Virus record (IMG/VR): IMGVR_UViG_3300043409_000487
Coordinates: 1 to 57,453 of that record
Origin: a virus
Length of the DNA stretch: 57,453 nucleotides
Direction: 5' to 3' (one strand)
Positions 7,988-16,158 of the stretch are shown one piece after another. The notes under the pieces were generated by a model. That model did not search any database and was not told the DNA's origin. It saw only the letters and a list, made by a program, of their open reading frames with translations. The translations under genes and the position numbers were made by a program. Every line of letters begins with the position of its first letter. The first letter of the stretch is position 1.

Positions 7988-8279
7988 TGTCTTCAATTTT
8001 TGAGTTTTGACTCAACTTTTCTAACAGAAGACAACAAGGTAAGTCACTCCAAACCCTCTAGCCCAGAGGGTTTGCACAAATCTGTCTTCACTAACTTCAC
8101 TAACTCAACCAAAATAAAATTGCTAGGTAAAACAGGAAAAGACTCAAAATAGGCTTCTAGACTATATCTCTCTCTCTTAATGAAGAGAGATAAGTATTTA
8201 AGTCAGCCCTGTAGAGACAACACTTTGCGGTGTCTTACCCTGTTGTCTTTTGTCTAAAGAATTGAGTCAGTGAAGACAG
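7988..8279 (+). repeat. 292-bp duplicated non-coding element, copy 1
   Basis: This aligns without gaps to 36346-36637: I count 45 differences in 292 bases, about 85% identity. It contains TGTCTTC...GAAGACA inverted sites (7988 and 8028), a GAGTTTTGACTC mini-palindrome, a hairpin at 8051-8073, and an inverted-repeat pair CTGTCTTCACT (8091-8101) / AGTGAAGACAG (8269-8279). It also has an AT-rich segment, a TATCTCTCT / AGAGAGATA hairpin, and TGTTGTCTTTTGTC near the right end. The whole gene-free stretch 7985-8344 is this element plus a short leader for 8345. It may be a replication origin, a regulatory RNA or a promoter region. Confidence 0.85.
8051..8073 (+). terminator. Hairpin after endolysin (within element copy 1)
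   Basis: AAACCCTCT (8051-8059) pairs perfectly with AGAGGGTTT (8065-8073) across a five-base loop, with three T in the arm end and then GCAC. It could terminate lysis/fibre transcripts. In copy 2 the same position keeps most pairing, including one C:G to G:C exchange. Confidence 0.55.
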
Positions 8280-8344
8280 CCAAATCAAGGACAACAAAGA
8301 ACCTCCTTTGGGCAATAATACAAACCAGAAAAGGAGTCCTAAGA

Positions 8345-9853
8345 ATGTACACCCCAAAACACAAGCCATTCCAACACCAAGCTGAACTCTTCGAGAAGAC
8401 CAAAGACCTCAAGTCCTTTGCCTTCTTCTGGGAACAAGGCACTGGTAAGTCCAAAGAGATTATTGACACGGCTGGGTATCTGTTCACCACGGACAAAATA
8501 GATGCACTGTTTGTGGTTGCACCCAACGGGGTTCACCGTAATTGGGTTGTGAACGAATGCCCAACTCACCTACCAGATTCAGTGCTGAAACAAACATACA
8601 TGCACTTTTACCAAGGTCAGAAGGCTCACACCAAGGGACACAAGACTGCCCTGCAGCAAGTACTGAAGCACAAAGGCTTTGCGGTGCTCACTATGTCGTA
8701 CAACAGTTTTATGACAGAGGCTGGCAAGAAGGTTGCAAAGGATTTTTTGTCGAAGCGTTCAGCACTGTATGTGCTGGATGAATCGTCAGCAATTAAAAAC
8801 CCAACTGCCAAGCGTACCAAAACGATTCTTGCTTCATCTTCGTATGGGGCGTACCGCAGAGTGCTTGACGGAACACCAGTTAGCAACAGCCCATTCGACA
8901 TTTACACGCAGCTGCAATTCCTGGAAAAAGACTTTTGGGTGAACCACAAGTTCAGCAGCTTCACTGTGTTCAAGCACCATTTTGGTATTTGGAAAAACGG
9001 GTTCAATTCACAAAGTGGCAGAGACTTTGAGTTCGTCGTTGGGTATCACCACTTACCAGAGTTGCACGAAATTGTAGACACCATATCTTCACGTGTGTTG
9101 AAGGAAGATGTGCTCGATTTACCACCGAAGTTGTACCAGAAGCGTTACTTCGATATGAACCCTGCCCAGCAGAAGGCATACGCAGAACTTCGTGACGAAG
9201 CCATCACGTTCCTTTCTGGGCTCAACGAGGAAGATCTAGAGGGCTTACCAGACGAAGATGCTGTGGAGTTGTTTGAGCAAAGTATGTCAAACGTGGTAGA
9301 GGCTCCTCTGGCAATTGTAAGACTGCTTCGACTGCAGCAAGTAACCTCTGGTTACGTACCCAACACAGAAGGTGAATTCTGGGAATTCGAAGGTGTAAAC
9401 GCCAGACTTGCTACGTTGGCTGAGGTTTGTGAGCAAACTGTAGGCAAGGGCATTATCTGGGCTAAATTCACCCGTGACATAGACCTGATAATGAAACTGC
9501 TTGGCGACACTGCCGTTCGATATGATGGACAAGTCACAGATGAAGAACGTGGTGAGTCCATCGAGAAGTTCCAAAGTGGCACTGCGAAGTGGTTCGTTGC
9601 GAACCCTGCTGTTGGTGCTACTGGGCTCACTCTCACTGCTGCCACAACAGTTGTCTTCTACAACAACACATTTAAGTTGTCACAGCGGTTACAGGCAGAA
9701 GACCGTGCACACCGTATTGGTCAAGAGCACCCAGTAAACTATGTGGACATAATTGCTGCAGAGACCATCGACGAGAAGATTGTACAGGCGTTGGTGAATA
9801 AGATGAACATTGCGTCACAGGTAACTGGTGATGTACTAAAGGAGTGGTTATGA
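8345..9853 (+). CDS. SNF2/DEAD-type helicase
   Basis: A 502-residue superfamily 2 helicase. Walker A EQGTGKSKE is near residue 32 and the Walker B box DESS near residue 146. LDGTPVSNSP (motif III) is near 180, and the C-terminal RecA lobe ends with RAHRIGQ (motif VI) near 455. This is the SNF2/Rad54-like phage helicase type, presumably used in replication, recombination or transcription-template remodelling. The start is set by AGAAAAGGAGT before ATG 8345; an earlier in-frame ATG (8270) lies within the non-coding element. It opens the early block. Confidence 0.88.
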   Translation: MYTPKHKPFQHQAELFEKTKDLKSFAFFWEQGTGKSKEIIDTAGYLFTTDKIDALFVVAPNGVHRNWVVNECPTHLPDSVLKQTYMHFYQGQKAHTKGHKTALQQVLKHKGFAVLTMSYNSFMTEAGKKVAKDFLSKRSALYVLDESSAIKNPTAKRTKTILASSSYGAYRRVLDGTPVSNSPFDIYTQLQFLEKDFWVNHKFSSFTVFKHHFGIWKNGFNSQSGRDFEFVVGYHHLPELHEIVDTISSRVLKEDVLDLPPKLYQKRYFDMNPAQQKAYAELRDEAITFLSGLNEEDLEGLPDEDAVELFEQSMSNVVEAPLAIVRLLRLQQVTSGYVPNTEGEFWEFEGVNARLATLAEVCEQTVGKGIIWAKFTRDIDLIMKLLGDTAVRYDGQVTDEERGESIEKFQSGTAKWFVANPAVGATGLTLTAATTVVFYNNTFKLSQRLQAEDRAHRIGQEHPVNYVDIIAAETIDEKIVQALVNKMNIASQVTGDVLKEWL

Positions 9854-10185
9854 CAGTCTATGCTATCCAGAACCAACAACGTTGGGACGAGAAGTCACAA
9901 TCATTGGTTCCTAAATTCAATATTGATGCAGCCTATGAGTATGGCGAAGTAAAGTTCTTACTAAGCCCAAGTGCGTCGCCATTCAAAAGCGAATCAATTA
10001 TCCAGCAACTACGCACTGAGTTGGCTTCGTTTACGGATGATGACCACCTATTGCTTGTTGGCAACCCGTGCTTCATCGGTTGGGCTACTGCTATTGCTGC
10101 AGAGTTCAGTGGTGGAGAAGTGAATTTACTTCAGTGGTCTGGCAAAGACCAGAAGTACATACCCGTCAGAAGTAAACTATTCTGA
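9850..10185 (+). CDS. Conserved phage protein, unknown
   Basis: A 111-residue protein that overlaps the helicase end. It contains AYEYGEVKFLLSPS, LASFTDDDHLLLVGNP (residues 57-72) and an AIAAEF helix. This pattern recurs in small early proteins next to helicases in lytic phages, but no activity is established. ATG at 9850 is preferred to GTG at 9844 because of GGAG spacing. Confidence 0.55.
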   Translation: MTVYAIQNQQRWDEKSQSLVPKFNIDAAYEYGEVKFLLSPSASPFKSESIIQQLRTELASFTDDDHLLLVGNPCFIGWATAIAAEFSGGEVNLLQWSGKDQKYIPVRSKLF

Positions 10186-10240
10186 CAATAATTGGCAAAG
10201 TATGCCGTAACATTCAACTTGTAAAGAAAAGGAGCATTAT

Positions 10241-10783
10241 ATGCAACCCACACCAAACTACGACTACGGTGACACCGCTGCCAGCACTGACATATTGGCA
10301 CGTCTTGCCACACTGGCAGGTGAGCAACGTAAAGCAGAGATTGCTGTCTTGGAGGCTGAAGAAGCCTTGTCAAAAGCAAAGAAACACCTTGCGGACGTTA
10401 GCGAACGACAAATCCCTGAATTGATGGATGAGGCAGGTGTCGCAGAGTTCACCACTGCCGACGGACTCAAGATTCAAGTGCTGGAGAAAATACGTGCCAG
10501 TATCCCAAAGACCGCACAAGGGGCAGCGTTCGCATGGCTAAGAGAACATGGTCACGAATCACTTATCAAGAACATCGTTGAAGTCAAATTTTCAGCTGGT
10601 GAAGATGAAAAGGCTGAAGAAATTCTGCACCTACTGCAAGAGCATGGTACAGAACCTTCTGCCGAAAAATCAGTACACGCAAGCACACTTGCAGCCTTCA
10701 TCAAAGAGCAATTGACAGCTGGTGTTGAAGTTCCGTTGGAACTGTTTGGTGCATTCCGTCAGCGTTACGCTAAGATTAAGTAA
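10241..10783 (+). CDS. Conserved early phage protein with coiled coil
   Basis: A 180-residue protein with AAAGGAG nine bases before ATG 10241. Residues 25-60 form an Ala/Glu/Lys-rich helix (probable coiled coil). A small domain with TADGLKIQVLEKIRASIP follows, and the C-terminus is helical. It precedes the putative ssDNA-binding gene and probably belongs to the replication machinery, by position only. A 55-base leader precedes it. Confidence 0.55.
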   Translation: MQPTPNYDYGDTAASTDILARLATLAGEQRKAEIAVLEAEEALSKAKKHLADVSERQIPELMDEAGVAEFTTADGLKIQVLEKIRASIPKTAQGAAFAWLREHGHESLIKNIVEVKFSAGEDEKAEEILHLLQEHGTEPSAEKSVHASTLAAFIKEQLTAGVEVPLELFGAFRQRYAKIK

Positions 10784-10888
10784 AGAATACCGCCACATGG
10801 TTGGTTGTGGGCGTGGTCTGGCAGGACTAAATTCCATCGGCTACGGGAATTAAAAGTGCGTACCCATTTAAATGTAAAGGAGTCAGAA

Positions 10889-11707
10889 ATGACAAAGGCA
10901 AATGAAGTAGCAGAATTGAAGTCTAACTTACCAGTTGTTGCACATGACTACGGTGTCGATGCTGGGGCAGGCTTTGAAAACCAAACCTCTGAAGACTATG
11001 CAATTCCGTTTATCGGTGTGTTGCAAGCGTTGTCACCGCAAGTTGGTGACCCTTCTGATGGTGGTATTGAAGGTGCTAAGCAGGGTATGTTATTCAACAC
11101 TGTGACGAACGAACTGTTCGAAGCCAAATCAGGCTTGGGCTTCGTGCCAGCAACAACAACACATGTGTACGTCGAGTGGGTTCCACGTGACTCAGGTGGT
11201 GGTTTTGTTGGGGTTCATCAACTGGACAGTCAAGTTGTGCGTGATGCAAAATCAAACTCTGCATCATTTAATGGCTTGAAGACATCAACTGGCAATGACT
11301 TGGTAGAAACATTCTACGTGTATGGTGTCTTGCTGGATGAAGAAGGTGACCCTAGTGGTATGGGCGTGATTGCGTTCACGTCGAGCAAAATCAAGGTTTA
11401 CAAAAACTGGAACACCAAGGTGAAGATGTTTACCATCAAAACACCAGACGGTCGTAAAGTAAACCCACCGTTGTTTGCGCACCAAGTTCGTCTGACATCC
11501 ACAAAAGAAAAGTCAGCAAAAGGCGACTACCACAACTTTGCTATGTCCCCACTCAACGGGACTATTGCTGAGTCTTTATTGCCTCCTGACAGCCCAGTTC
11601 TGGCAGCTGCTAAGCAGTGTAAAGAAATGGTTGAAGGTGGTGTTGCACGTGCTTCGTATGAAACACAGGACGGTGGTGCTAAGTCTGACGTTGATGCTCC
11701 GTTCTAA
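10889..11707 (+). CDS. Conserved phage protein, possible ssDNA-binding protein
   Basis: A 272-residue protein. The N-terminus carries DYGVDAGAGFENQTSEDYAIPFIGVLQALSP-type sequence seen in a widespread phage early family. The middle is beta-rich and the end is acidic (DGGAKSDVDAPF). An acidic tip after a beta-rich body is what phage ssDNA-binding proteins show, but I cannot confirm an OB fold. It has AAAGGAG before ATG 10889 and an upstream leader with an AATTCC/GGAATT hairpin (10830-10851). The function is a guess. Confidence 0.5.
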   Translation: MTKANEVAELKSNLPVVAHDYGVDAGAGFENQTSEDYAIPFIGVLQALSPQVGDPSDGGIEGAKQGMLFNTVTNELFEAKSGLGFVPATTTHVYVEWVPRDSGGGFVGVHQLDSQVVRDAKSNSASFNGLKTSTGNDLVETFYVYGVLLDEEGDPSGMGVIAFTSSKIKVYKNWNTKVKMFTIKTPDGRKVNPPLFAHQVRLTSTKEKSAKGDYHNFAMSPLNGTIAESLLPPDSPVLAAAKQCKEMVEGGVARASYETQDGGAKSDVDAPF

Positions 11708-11789
11708 GTAAGAATGGTATGAACTTATGTGCTGAGAACTTCCATTGAAGAGTAAGTAACACACGAGTGGGTGAGAAGCCCACGCCCAC

Positions 11790-11867
11790 ACGGCATTAGT
11801 TCAGTTGGATAGAACAGCAGTCTTCTACACTGCGTTGTCGGGGGTTCGAGTCCCTCATGCCGTGCCA
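11790..11867 (+). tRNA. tRNA-Arg (UCU)
   Basis: The 78-base sequence folds as a full cloverleaf. The acceptor is ACGGCAT with ATGCCGT, discriminator G and encoded CCA (11865-11867). The D arm is GTTC/GAAC, the anticodon stem GCAGT/ACTGC with loop CTTCTAC, and the T arm GGGGG-TTCGAGT-CCCTC. Anticodon TCT (bases 34-36) reads AGA and AGG. The phage uses these codons fairly often, especially in several late and small genes, so the tRNA probably corrects a codon mismatch with the host. Confidence 0.95.
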
Positions 11868-11998
11868 ACTGGAGAGTGTTTTGTGCTTTGTAGCGAAGGG
11901 TTGTTGCTTCGTGTGGATAACTCTTCGACACGTTGCTATGACAATCGACGCACAAGAGTAAGAGAGTTTGAGTGTGTCCCAGAACACTCCCCAGTTGG
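11865..11998 (+). ncRNA. Structured RNA candidate downstream of tRNA-Arg
   Basis: CCAACTGGAGAGTGTT (11865-11880) pairs with AACACTCCCCAGTTGG (11983-11998) at 15 of 16 positions. The left arm begins at the tRNA CCA. Inside, TTGTGC (11881-11886) pairs with GCACAA (11950-11955), TAGC (11891-11894) with GCTA (11935-11938), and CGAAG with CTTCG or CGTGT with ACACG form inner hairpins. The 319-base gap 11708-12026 otherwise holds only the tRNA and the ribosome site of 12027. No open frame of note. Function unknown; it could be a processed small RNA, a leader of the helicase, or a tRNA-processing decoy. Confidence 0.55.
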
Positions 11999-12026
11999 GC
12001 TTTACAATTCAGAAAAGGAGAATCAT

Positions 12027-13238
12027 ATGCAGTTCAGCACCAAGCAACAAAAGGCACTTGCCGATGTTGAACGCTGGTACAGAAGTAAGACCAATGAGCA
12101 ACAAGTGTTCCGTGTCTTTGGGTACGCTGGCACGGGCAAGACTACGCTAGCCAGACACTTTGCTTCTAACATCGAAGGGCTTGTGTTGTTCGCTGCCTAC
12201 ACAGGCAAAGCAGCACACGTATTGCAACAGTCTGGGTGTGAAGGTGCAACAACAATCCACTCACTAATCTACATCTCAGCAGAAAAGAGCAAAGAACGAC
12301 TCAAGACCCTCAAGCAGCAGCTTGTGGAACGAACAGAATTCCTGCAGCAGCAAGGTAAGGATGTTGAATCGGACGTTCGTGTTCGTGAGTTGAAACGCTT
12401 GGTGGGTGAAGAGGAGAAGAGTGCAACCAGACCAATGTTCAGGTTGAACAACGACTCTCCTGTCAAGGGCGCAAAGTTAGTTGTCATTGATGAGTGCTCT
12501 ATGGTGGACGAACGGATGGCAGAAGACCTAAAGTCTTTTGGCGTACCAATTCTGGTTCTTGGAGACCCAGCACAGTTACCTCCTGTTGGTGGTGAAGGCT
12601 ACTTCACCAATGCTGAACCAGACGTCATGCTCACTGAGATTCATAGACAAGCCCAAGACAACCCAATAATCAGACTCGCAACCATGGCGAGAGAAGGCAG
12701 AAGACCTTCTTTGGGCGGTTATGGAGATAGCCTAGTAATACCCAAGGGGACAATCACCCCTGAACAGGCTTTGGCTGCAGACCAAATACTTGTTGGTAAG
12801 AACAAGACAAGACACTCAATCAATGCAAGAATTCGCAGCCTGAAGAATATGCCAATTGAACACCCAATAGTTGGTGACAGGGTAGTTTGCCTGAGAAACA
12901 ACCATGAATTAGGACTATTGAACGGTGCTGTCAGCGATATAATTGCTGTCACCGTCTATGATTCTGAAGAGATAATCATGACAGTGGATACCAATGGGAG
13001 ACCAACAGACGTTGTGGCTCACATGGCACACTTTCTTGGCAAAGAACTTGGGTGGTGGGAAAAGCGTGAACGTGAAGAGTTTGATTATGGGTACGCAATG
13101 ACCGTGCACAAGAGCCAAGGTTCACAATGGCAGAATGTCTTGTTGTTTGATGAAAGTTCATCATTCAGAACGGACTGGAATCGGTGGTTGTACACGGGTA
13201 TAACACGGGCTGCAGAAAAACTAACAATCGTTATCTAG
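12027..13238 (+). CDS. SF1 helicase, RecD/Dda-like
   Basis: A 403-residue ATP-dependent 5'-3' helicase type. Walker A GYAGTGKTT is near residue 35, Walker B VIDECSMVDE near 155, GDPAQLPPVGG near 178, and motifs V/VI YAMTVHKSQGSQW and LYTGITRAAEKL near 355 and 390. The Dda/RecD2 family loads at forks or displaces proteins. The start is set by AGAAAAGGAG before ATG 12027; a longer in-frame reading would begin inside the tRNA. It is followed eight bases later by nrdA. Confidence 0.88.
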   Translation: MQFSTKQQKALADVERWYRSKTNEQQVFRVFGYAGTGKTTLARHFASNIEGLVLFAAYTGKAAHVLQQSGCEGATTIHSLIYISAEKSKERLKTLKQQLVERTEFLQQQGKDVESDVRVRELKRLVGEEEKSATRPMFRLNNDSPVKGAKLVVIDECSMVDERMAEDLKSFGVPILVLGDPAQLPPVGGEGYFTNAEPDVMLTEIHRQAQDNPIIRLATMAREGRRPSLGGYGDSLVIPKGTITPEQALAADQILVGKNKTRHSINARIRSLKNMPIEHPIVGDRVVCLRNNHELGLLNGAVSDIIAVTVYDSEEIIMTVDTNGRPTDVVAHMAHFLGKELGWWEKREREEFDYGYAMTVHKSQGSQWQNVLLFDESSSFRTDWNRWLYTGITRAAEKLTIVI

Positions 13239-13246
13239 GAGTTAAC

Positions 13247-15043
13247 ATGACAACACTATCCCGTGAGCGTGACCAATTGCTCACTGACTTTGGAAAAGCA
13301 ACACTCAATGACCGCTACTTACTTCCAGGAGAATCCTACCAAGAAGCCTTTGCCCGTGTGGCTTCAGCCTACGCAGAAGACGAAGCCCACGCCCAACGAA
13401 TGTATGACAACATCAGTAAGTTGTGGTTCATCCCAGCGACACCTGTTATGTCCAACGGTGGAACAGACCGTGGGTTGCCAATTAGCTGTTACCTAAACAA
13501 CGTCGATGACAGTATGCAGTCAATCAGCGACAAGTGGACAGAGAATGTTTGGCTGGGTGCTGGTGGTGGTGGCATAGGTACATGCTGGTCAGACGTTCGT
13601 AGTATCGGTGAACCAGTCAAAGGTCGTGGGGGTTCTAGTGGAATTATCCCGTTCATTCGTATTTTAGATTCACAGGTGTTAGCAGTAAGTCAAGGTTCAT
13701 TAAGACGTGGTGCTGCAGCTGTGTACTTAGATGTGTCACACCCTGAAATTGAAGAATTCTTGGAAATTCGCAAACCCTCAGGTGACTTCAATCGCAAATC
13801 TCTGAACCTGCACCACGGAATCGTCTTGACAGATGCATTCATGGAAGCGGTTCGGGACAATCTGTCATGGGAACTTGTAGACCCACATTCGAATCAGGTG
13901 AAGAAGACTGTAAGCGCACGCAACATTTGGCAAAAGATTTTGGAAATACGTCTTCAAACTGGCGAGCCTTATTTATTATTCAAAGACAATGCCACCCGTG
14001 GTATGGCAGAGCACCAACGCCAGCTTGGCATGGAAGTTAAGCAATCAAACCTGTGCTGTGAGATTATGTTGCACACTGGCTTAGACCAACACGGCAAGGA
14101 CAGAACTGCGGTGTGCTGCTTGGGTTCTGTAAACCTAGAAAAGTGGTACGAGTGGAAGGATGACCCACAGTTCATCCAAGATTGCCTACTGTTCTTGGAC
14201 AATGTGTTGCAAGACTACATCGACCGCACCGAAGGTATGCAGGGGTTCGAGGCTGCACGCTATGCTGCATCACAGGAGCGTTCCGTTGGGCTTGGGGTCA
14301 TGGGCTTACATTCGTTATTCCAGCAGCGCAATATTCCTTTCGACTGTGCCATTGCCAAGAGCATGAACATGTCAATCTTCAAAAAGTTACGTGAAGACTG
14401 TGATGCTGCCAATGAGGCAATTGGAACACTGAAGGGTGCTTGTCCAGACGCTGCTCAGGTTGGCAAGAACTTAAGATTCAGTCATTGCATGGCGATTGCA
14501 CCAACTGCATCAATCAGTATTATTGGTGGTGGTGCTTCCCCGTGTGTTGAACCTTGGAACACGAACATCTTCACGCAGAAGACTCTTAGCGGTTCGTTCG
14601 AAGTGCGCAACAAGTACCTTGAGCAATTGCTTGAATCAGTTGGGGAAAACACAGAGAGCGTGTGGGATTCAATCCTAGAGGAACATGGTTCAGTACAGCA
14701 CCTGCCGTTCTTAACCCAAGAGCAAAAGGATGTTTTCAAGACTGCTTGGGAGATTGACCAACGCTGGGTGGTTGACTTCGCTGCAGACCGCACCCCACAT
14801 ATCGACCAAGGACAATCAATCAACCTGTTCCTGAAAGGTAACGTGGACAAGTGGGACTTGCACATGCTGCACTACACAGCGTGGAAGTCTGGGGTGAAGA
14901 GTTTGTACTACCTACGCAGCATGTCAACACAACGTGCTGGCTTTGTTGGTGGTGTGGAAAAAGATAACACAATTGAACGGGAACAGGTATTGGCACATGC
15001 TACTGGACGTTCGGACTATGAGGAGTGCTTAGCATGTCAGTAA
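13247..15043 (+). CDS. nrdA: Ribonucleoside-diphosphate reductase, large subunit (class Ia)
   Basis: A 598-residue alpha subunit that converts NDPs to dNDPs. Family residues are visible: LPISCYL (first active-site Cys), NLCCEI (catalytic Asn, Cys and Glu), VCCLGSVNL (partner Cys), PTASIS, LYYLRS (radical-transfer tyrosines) and a CLACQ C-terminal redox pair. It begins almost at the catalytic domain, so the N-terminal ATP-cone of cellular enzymes is missing. The start ATG 13247 has TAGGAG upstream. It overlaps nrdB by ten bases. Confidence 0.93.
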   Translation: MTTLSRERDQLLTDFGKATLNDRYLLPGESYQEAFARVASAYAEDEAHAQRMYDNISKLWFIPATPVMSNGGTDRGLPISCYLNNVDDSMQSISDKWTENVWLGAGGGGIGTCWSDVRSIGEPVKGRGGSSGIIPFIRILDSQVLAVSQGSLRRGAAAVYLDVSHPEIEEFLEIRKPSGDFNRKSLNLHHGIVLTDAFMEAVRDNLSWELVDPHSNQVKKTVSARNIWQKILEIRLQTGEPYLLFKDNATRGMAEHQRQLGMEVKQSNLCCEIMLHTGLDQHGKDRTAVCCLGSVNLEKWYEWKDDPQFIQDCLLFLDNVLQDYIDRTEGMQGFEAARYAASQERSVGLGVMGLHSLFQQRNIPFDCAIAKSMNMSIFKKLREDCDAANEAIGTLKGACPDAAQVGKNLRFSHCMAIAPTASISIIGGGASPCVEPWNTNIFTQKTLSGSFEVRNKYLEQLLESVGENTESVWDSILEEHGSVQHLPFLTQEQKDVFKTAWEIDQRWVVDFAADRTPHIDQGQSINLFLKGNVDKWDLHMLHYTAWKSGVKSLYYLRSMSTQRAGFVGGVEKDNTIEREQVLAHATGRSDYEECLACQ

Positions 15044-16023
15044 TACAACTAAAACAACAATCCGTTGGATACAAGCCGTTCCGTTACCCTTGGGCTTACC
15101 AGTTTTGGAAAGCCCAGCAGCAAGTCCACTGGCTGCCAGAAGAAGTGCCGTTGTCAGAAGACGTTCGTGATTGGGCGACAAGACTGTCAGACAACGAACG
15201 TGAACTGCTGACACAGATTTTCAGGTTCTTTACCCAGTCAGATATCGACGTGAATGACAACTACATGGAGAAGTACACGCAGGTATTCAAGCCCACAGAA
15301 ATTCGCATGATGTTGTCAGCGTTTTCAAACATGGAAACGATTCATGTTGACGCATATTCACTGCTGGTGGAAACTGTGGGCATGCCAGACGCTGAGTACA
15401 AGGCTTTCATGGACTATCAGGCAATGCGGGACAAGCACGACTTCTTAGGTCAGTTCAATGTCGACTCTGACAGAGACATCTTGAAGACTATGGCAGTGTT
15501 TGGTGCATTTACTGAAGGGCTTCAGTTGTTTGCTTCGTTCGCTATGTTGCTGAACTTCCCACGCTTCGGCAAGATGAAGGGTATGGGGCAGATAGTTACT
15601 TGGTCGGTGCGTGACGAGACTCTCCACTGTGAAGGTATTATCAAGTTATTCCACGAGTTTGCTGCTGAAACTGGTGCGCTGGACGAAGAACTGAAGCAAG
15701 AAATTCGCCAGATTGCACAACACGTGGTAGAACTAGAGGATAAGTTCATTGACCTAGCATTCGGTGTTGGTGGTATTGAAGGCATGACACCTGAAGACAT
15801 CAAGGCTTATATACGGTATGTTTGTGACTGGAGACTTAGTCAGTTGAAGCTGGAACCAGTGTTCGGCATAGATGTGCACCCACTGCCGTGGCTGAAGTCA
15901 CTGCTCAACGGTATTGAGCATGCTAACTTCTTCGAGACACGTTCTACGGAGTACAGCAAGGGTGCTACAAGCAGCACTTGGGAGGACACTTGGAATCATT
16001 TTGATTCTGTTGTGGTAAAGTAA
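15034..16023 (+). CDS. nrdB: Ribonucleoside-diphosphate reductase, small subunit
   Basis: A 329-residue beta subunit that houses the diiron-tyrosyl radical. Ligands and radical residue follow the family spacing: SDIDVND (Asp), METIH (Glu101, His104) with the radical Tyr108 four residues after the His, AFTEGLQ (Glu), and RDETLHCEG (Glu, His). The C-terminal tail (WNHFDSVVVK) presumably docks to NrdA. It starts inside the nrdA end and is followed by a promoter region. Confidence 0.93.
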   Translation: MSVIQLKQQSVGYKPFRYPWAYQFWKAQQQVHWLPEEVPLSEDVRDWATRLSDNERELLTQIFRFFTQSDIDVNDNYMEKYTQVFKPTEIRMMLSAFSNMETIHVDAYSLLVETVGMPDAEYKAFMDYQAMRDKHDFLGQFNVDSDRDILKTMAVFGAFTEGLQLFASFAMLLNFPRFGKMKGMGQIVTWSVRDETLHCEGIIKLFHEFAAETGALDEELKQEIRQIAQHVVELEDKFIDLAFGVGGIEGMTPEDIKAYIRYVCDWRLSQLKLEPVFGIDVHPLPWLKSLLNGIEHANFFETRSTEYSKGATSSTWEDTWNHFDSVVVK

Positions 16024-16075
16024 GATAGTTGGCAAAAGGCAACAAACTAAAATAATTTACAAAAGTATTGTTTTA

Positions 16076-16134
16076 GTTGTTGTCTTTTGTCGTTGTTGGA
16101 GGCATAATGATGTCATGGTCGTGAATGTCATGAC
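16076..16134 (+). promoter_or_regulatory. Early promoter with TTGTTGTC motif and leader hairpin
   Basis: GTTGTTGTCTTTTGTCG occupies 16076-16092. Reading TTGTCT (16080-16085) as -35 leaves 17 bases to CATAAT (16103-16108). A GTCATG (16112-16117) / CATGAC (16129-16134) hairpin lies in the leader before AGAAAAGGAG and ATG 16159. The same long motif recurs at 29116, 31618 and 34532. Confidence 0.65.
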
Positions 16135-16158
16135 CCAACCCAGAAAAGGAGAATCAGT

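Noticed and set aside
11805-12026. N-terminal extension of the SF1 helicase starting within the tRNA
   Set aside because: AGAAAAGGAG directly precedes ATG 12027 and the helicase fold begins there.
11868-12026. Second tRNA after tRNA-Arg
   Set aside because: No cloverleaf with T-loop consensus; the stem arrangement is different, so it is listed as an unknown structured RNA.
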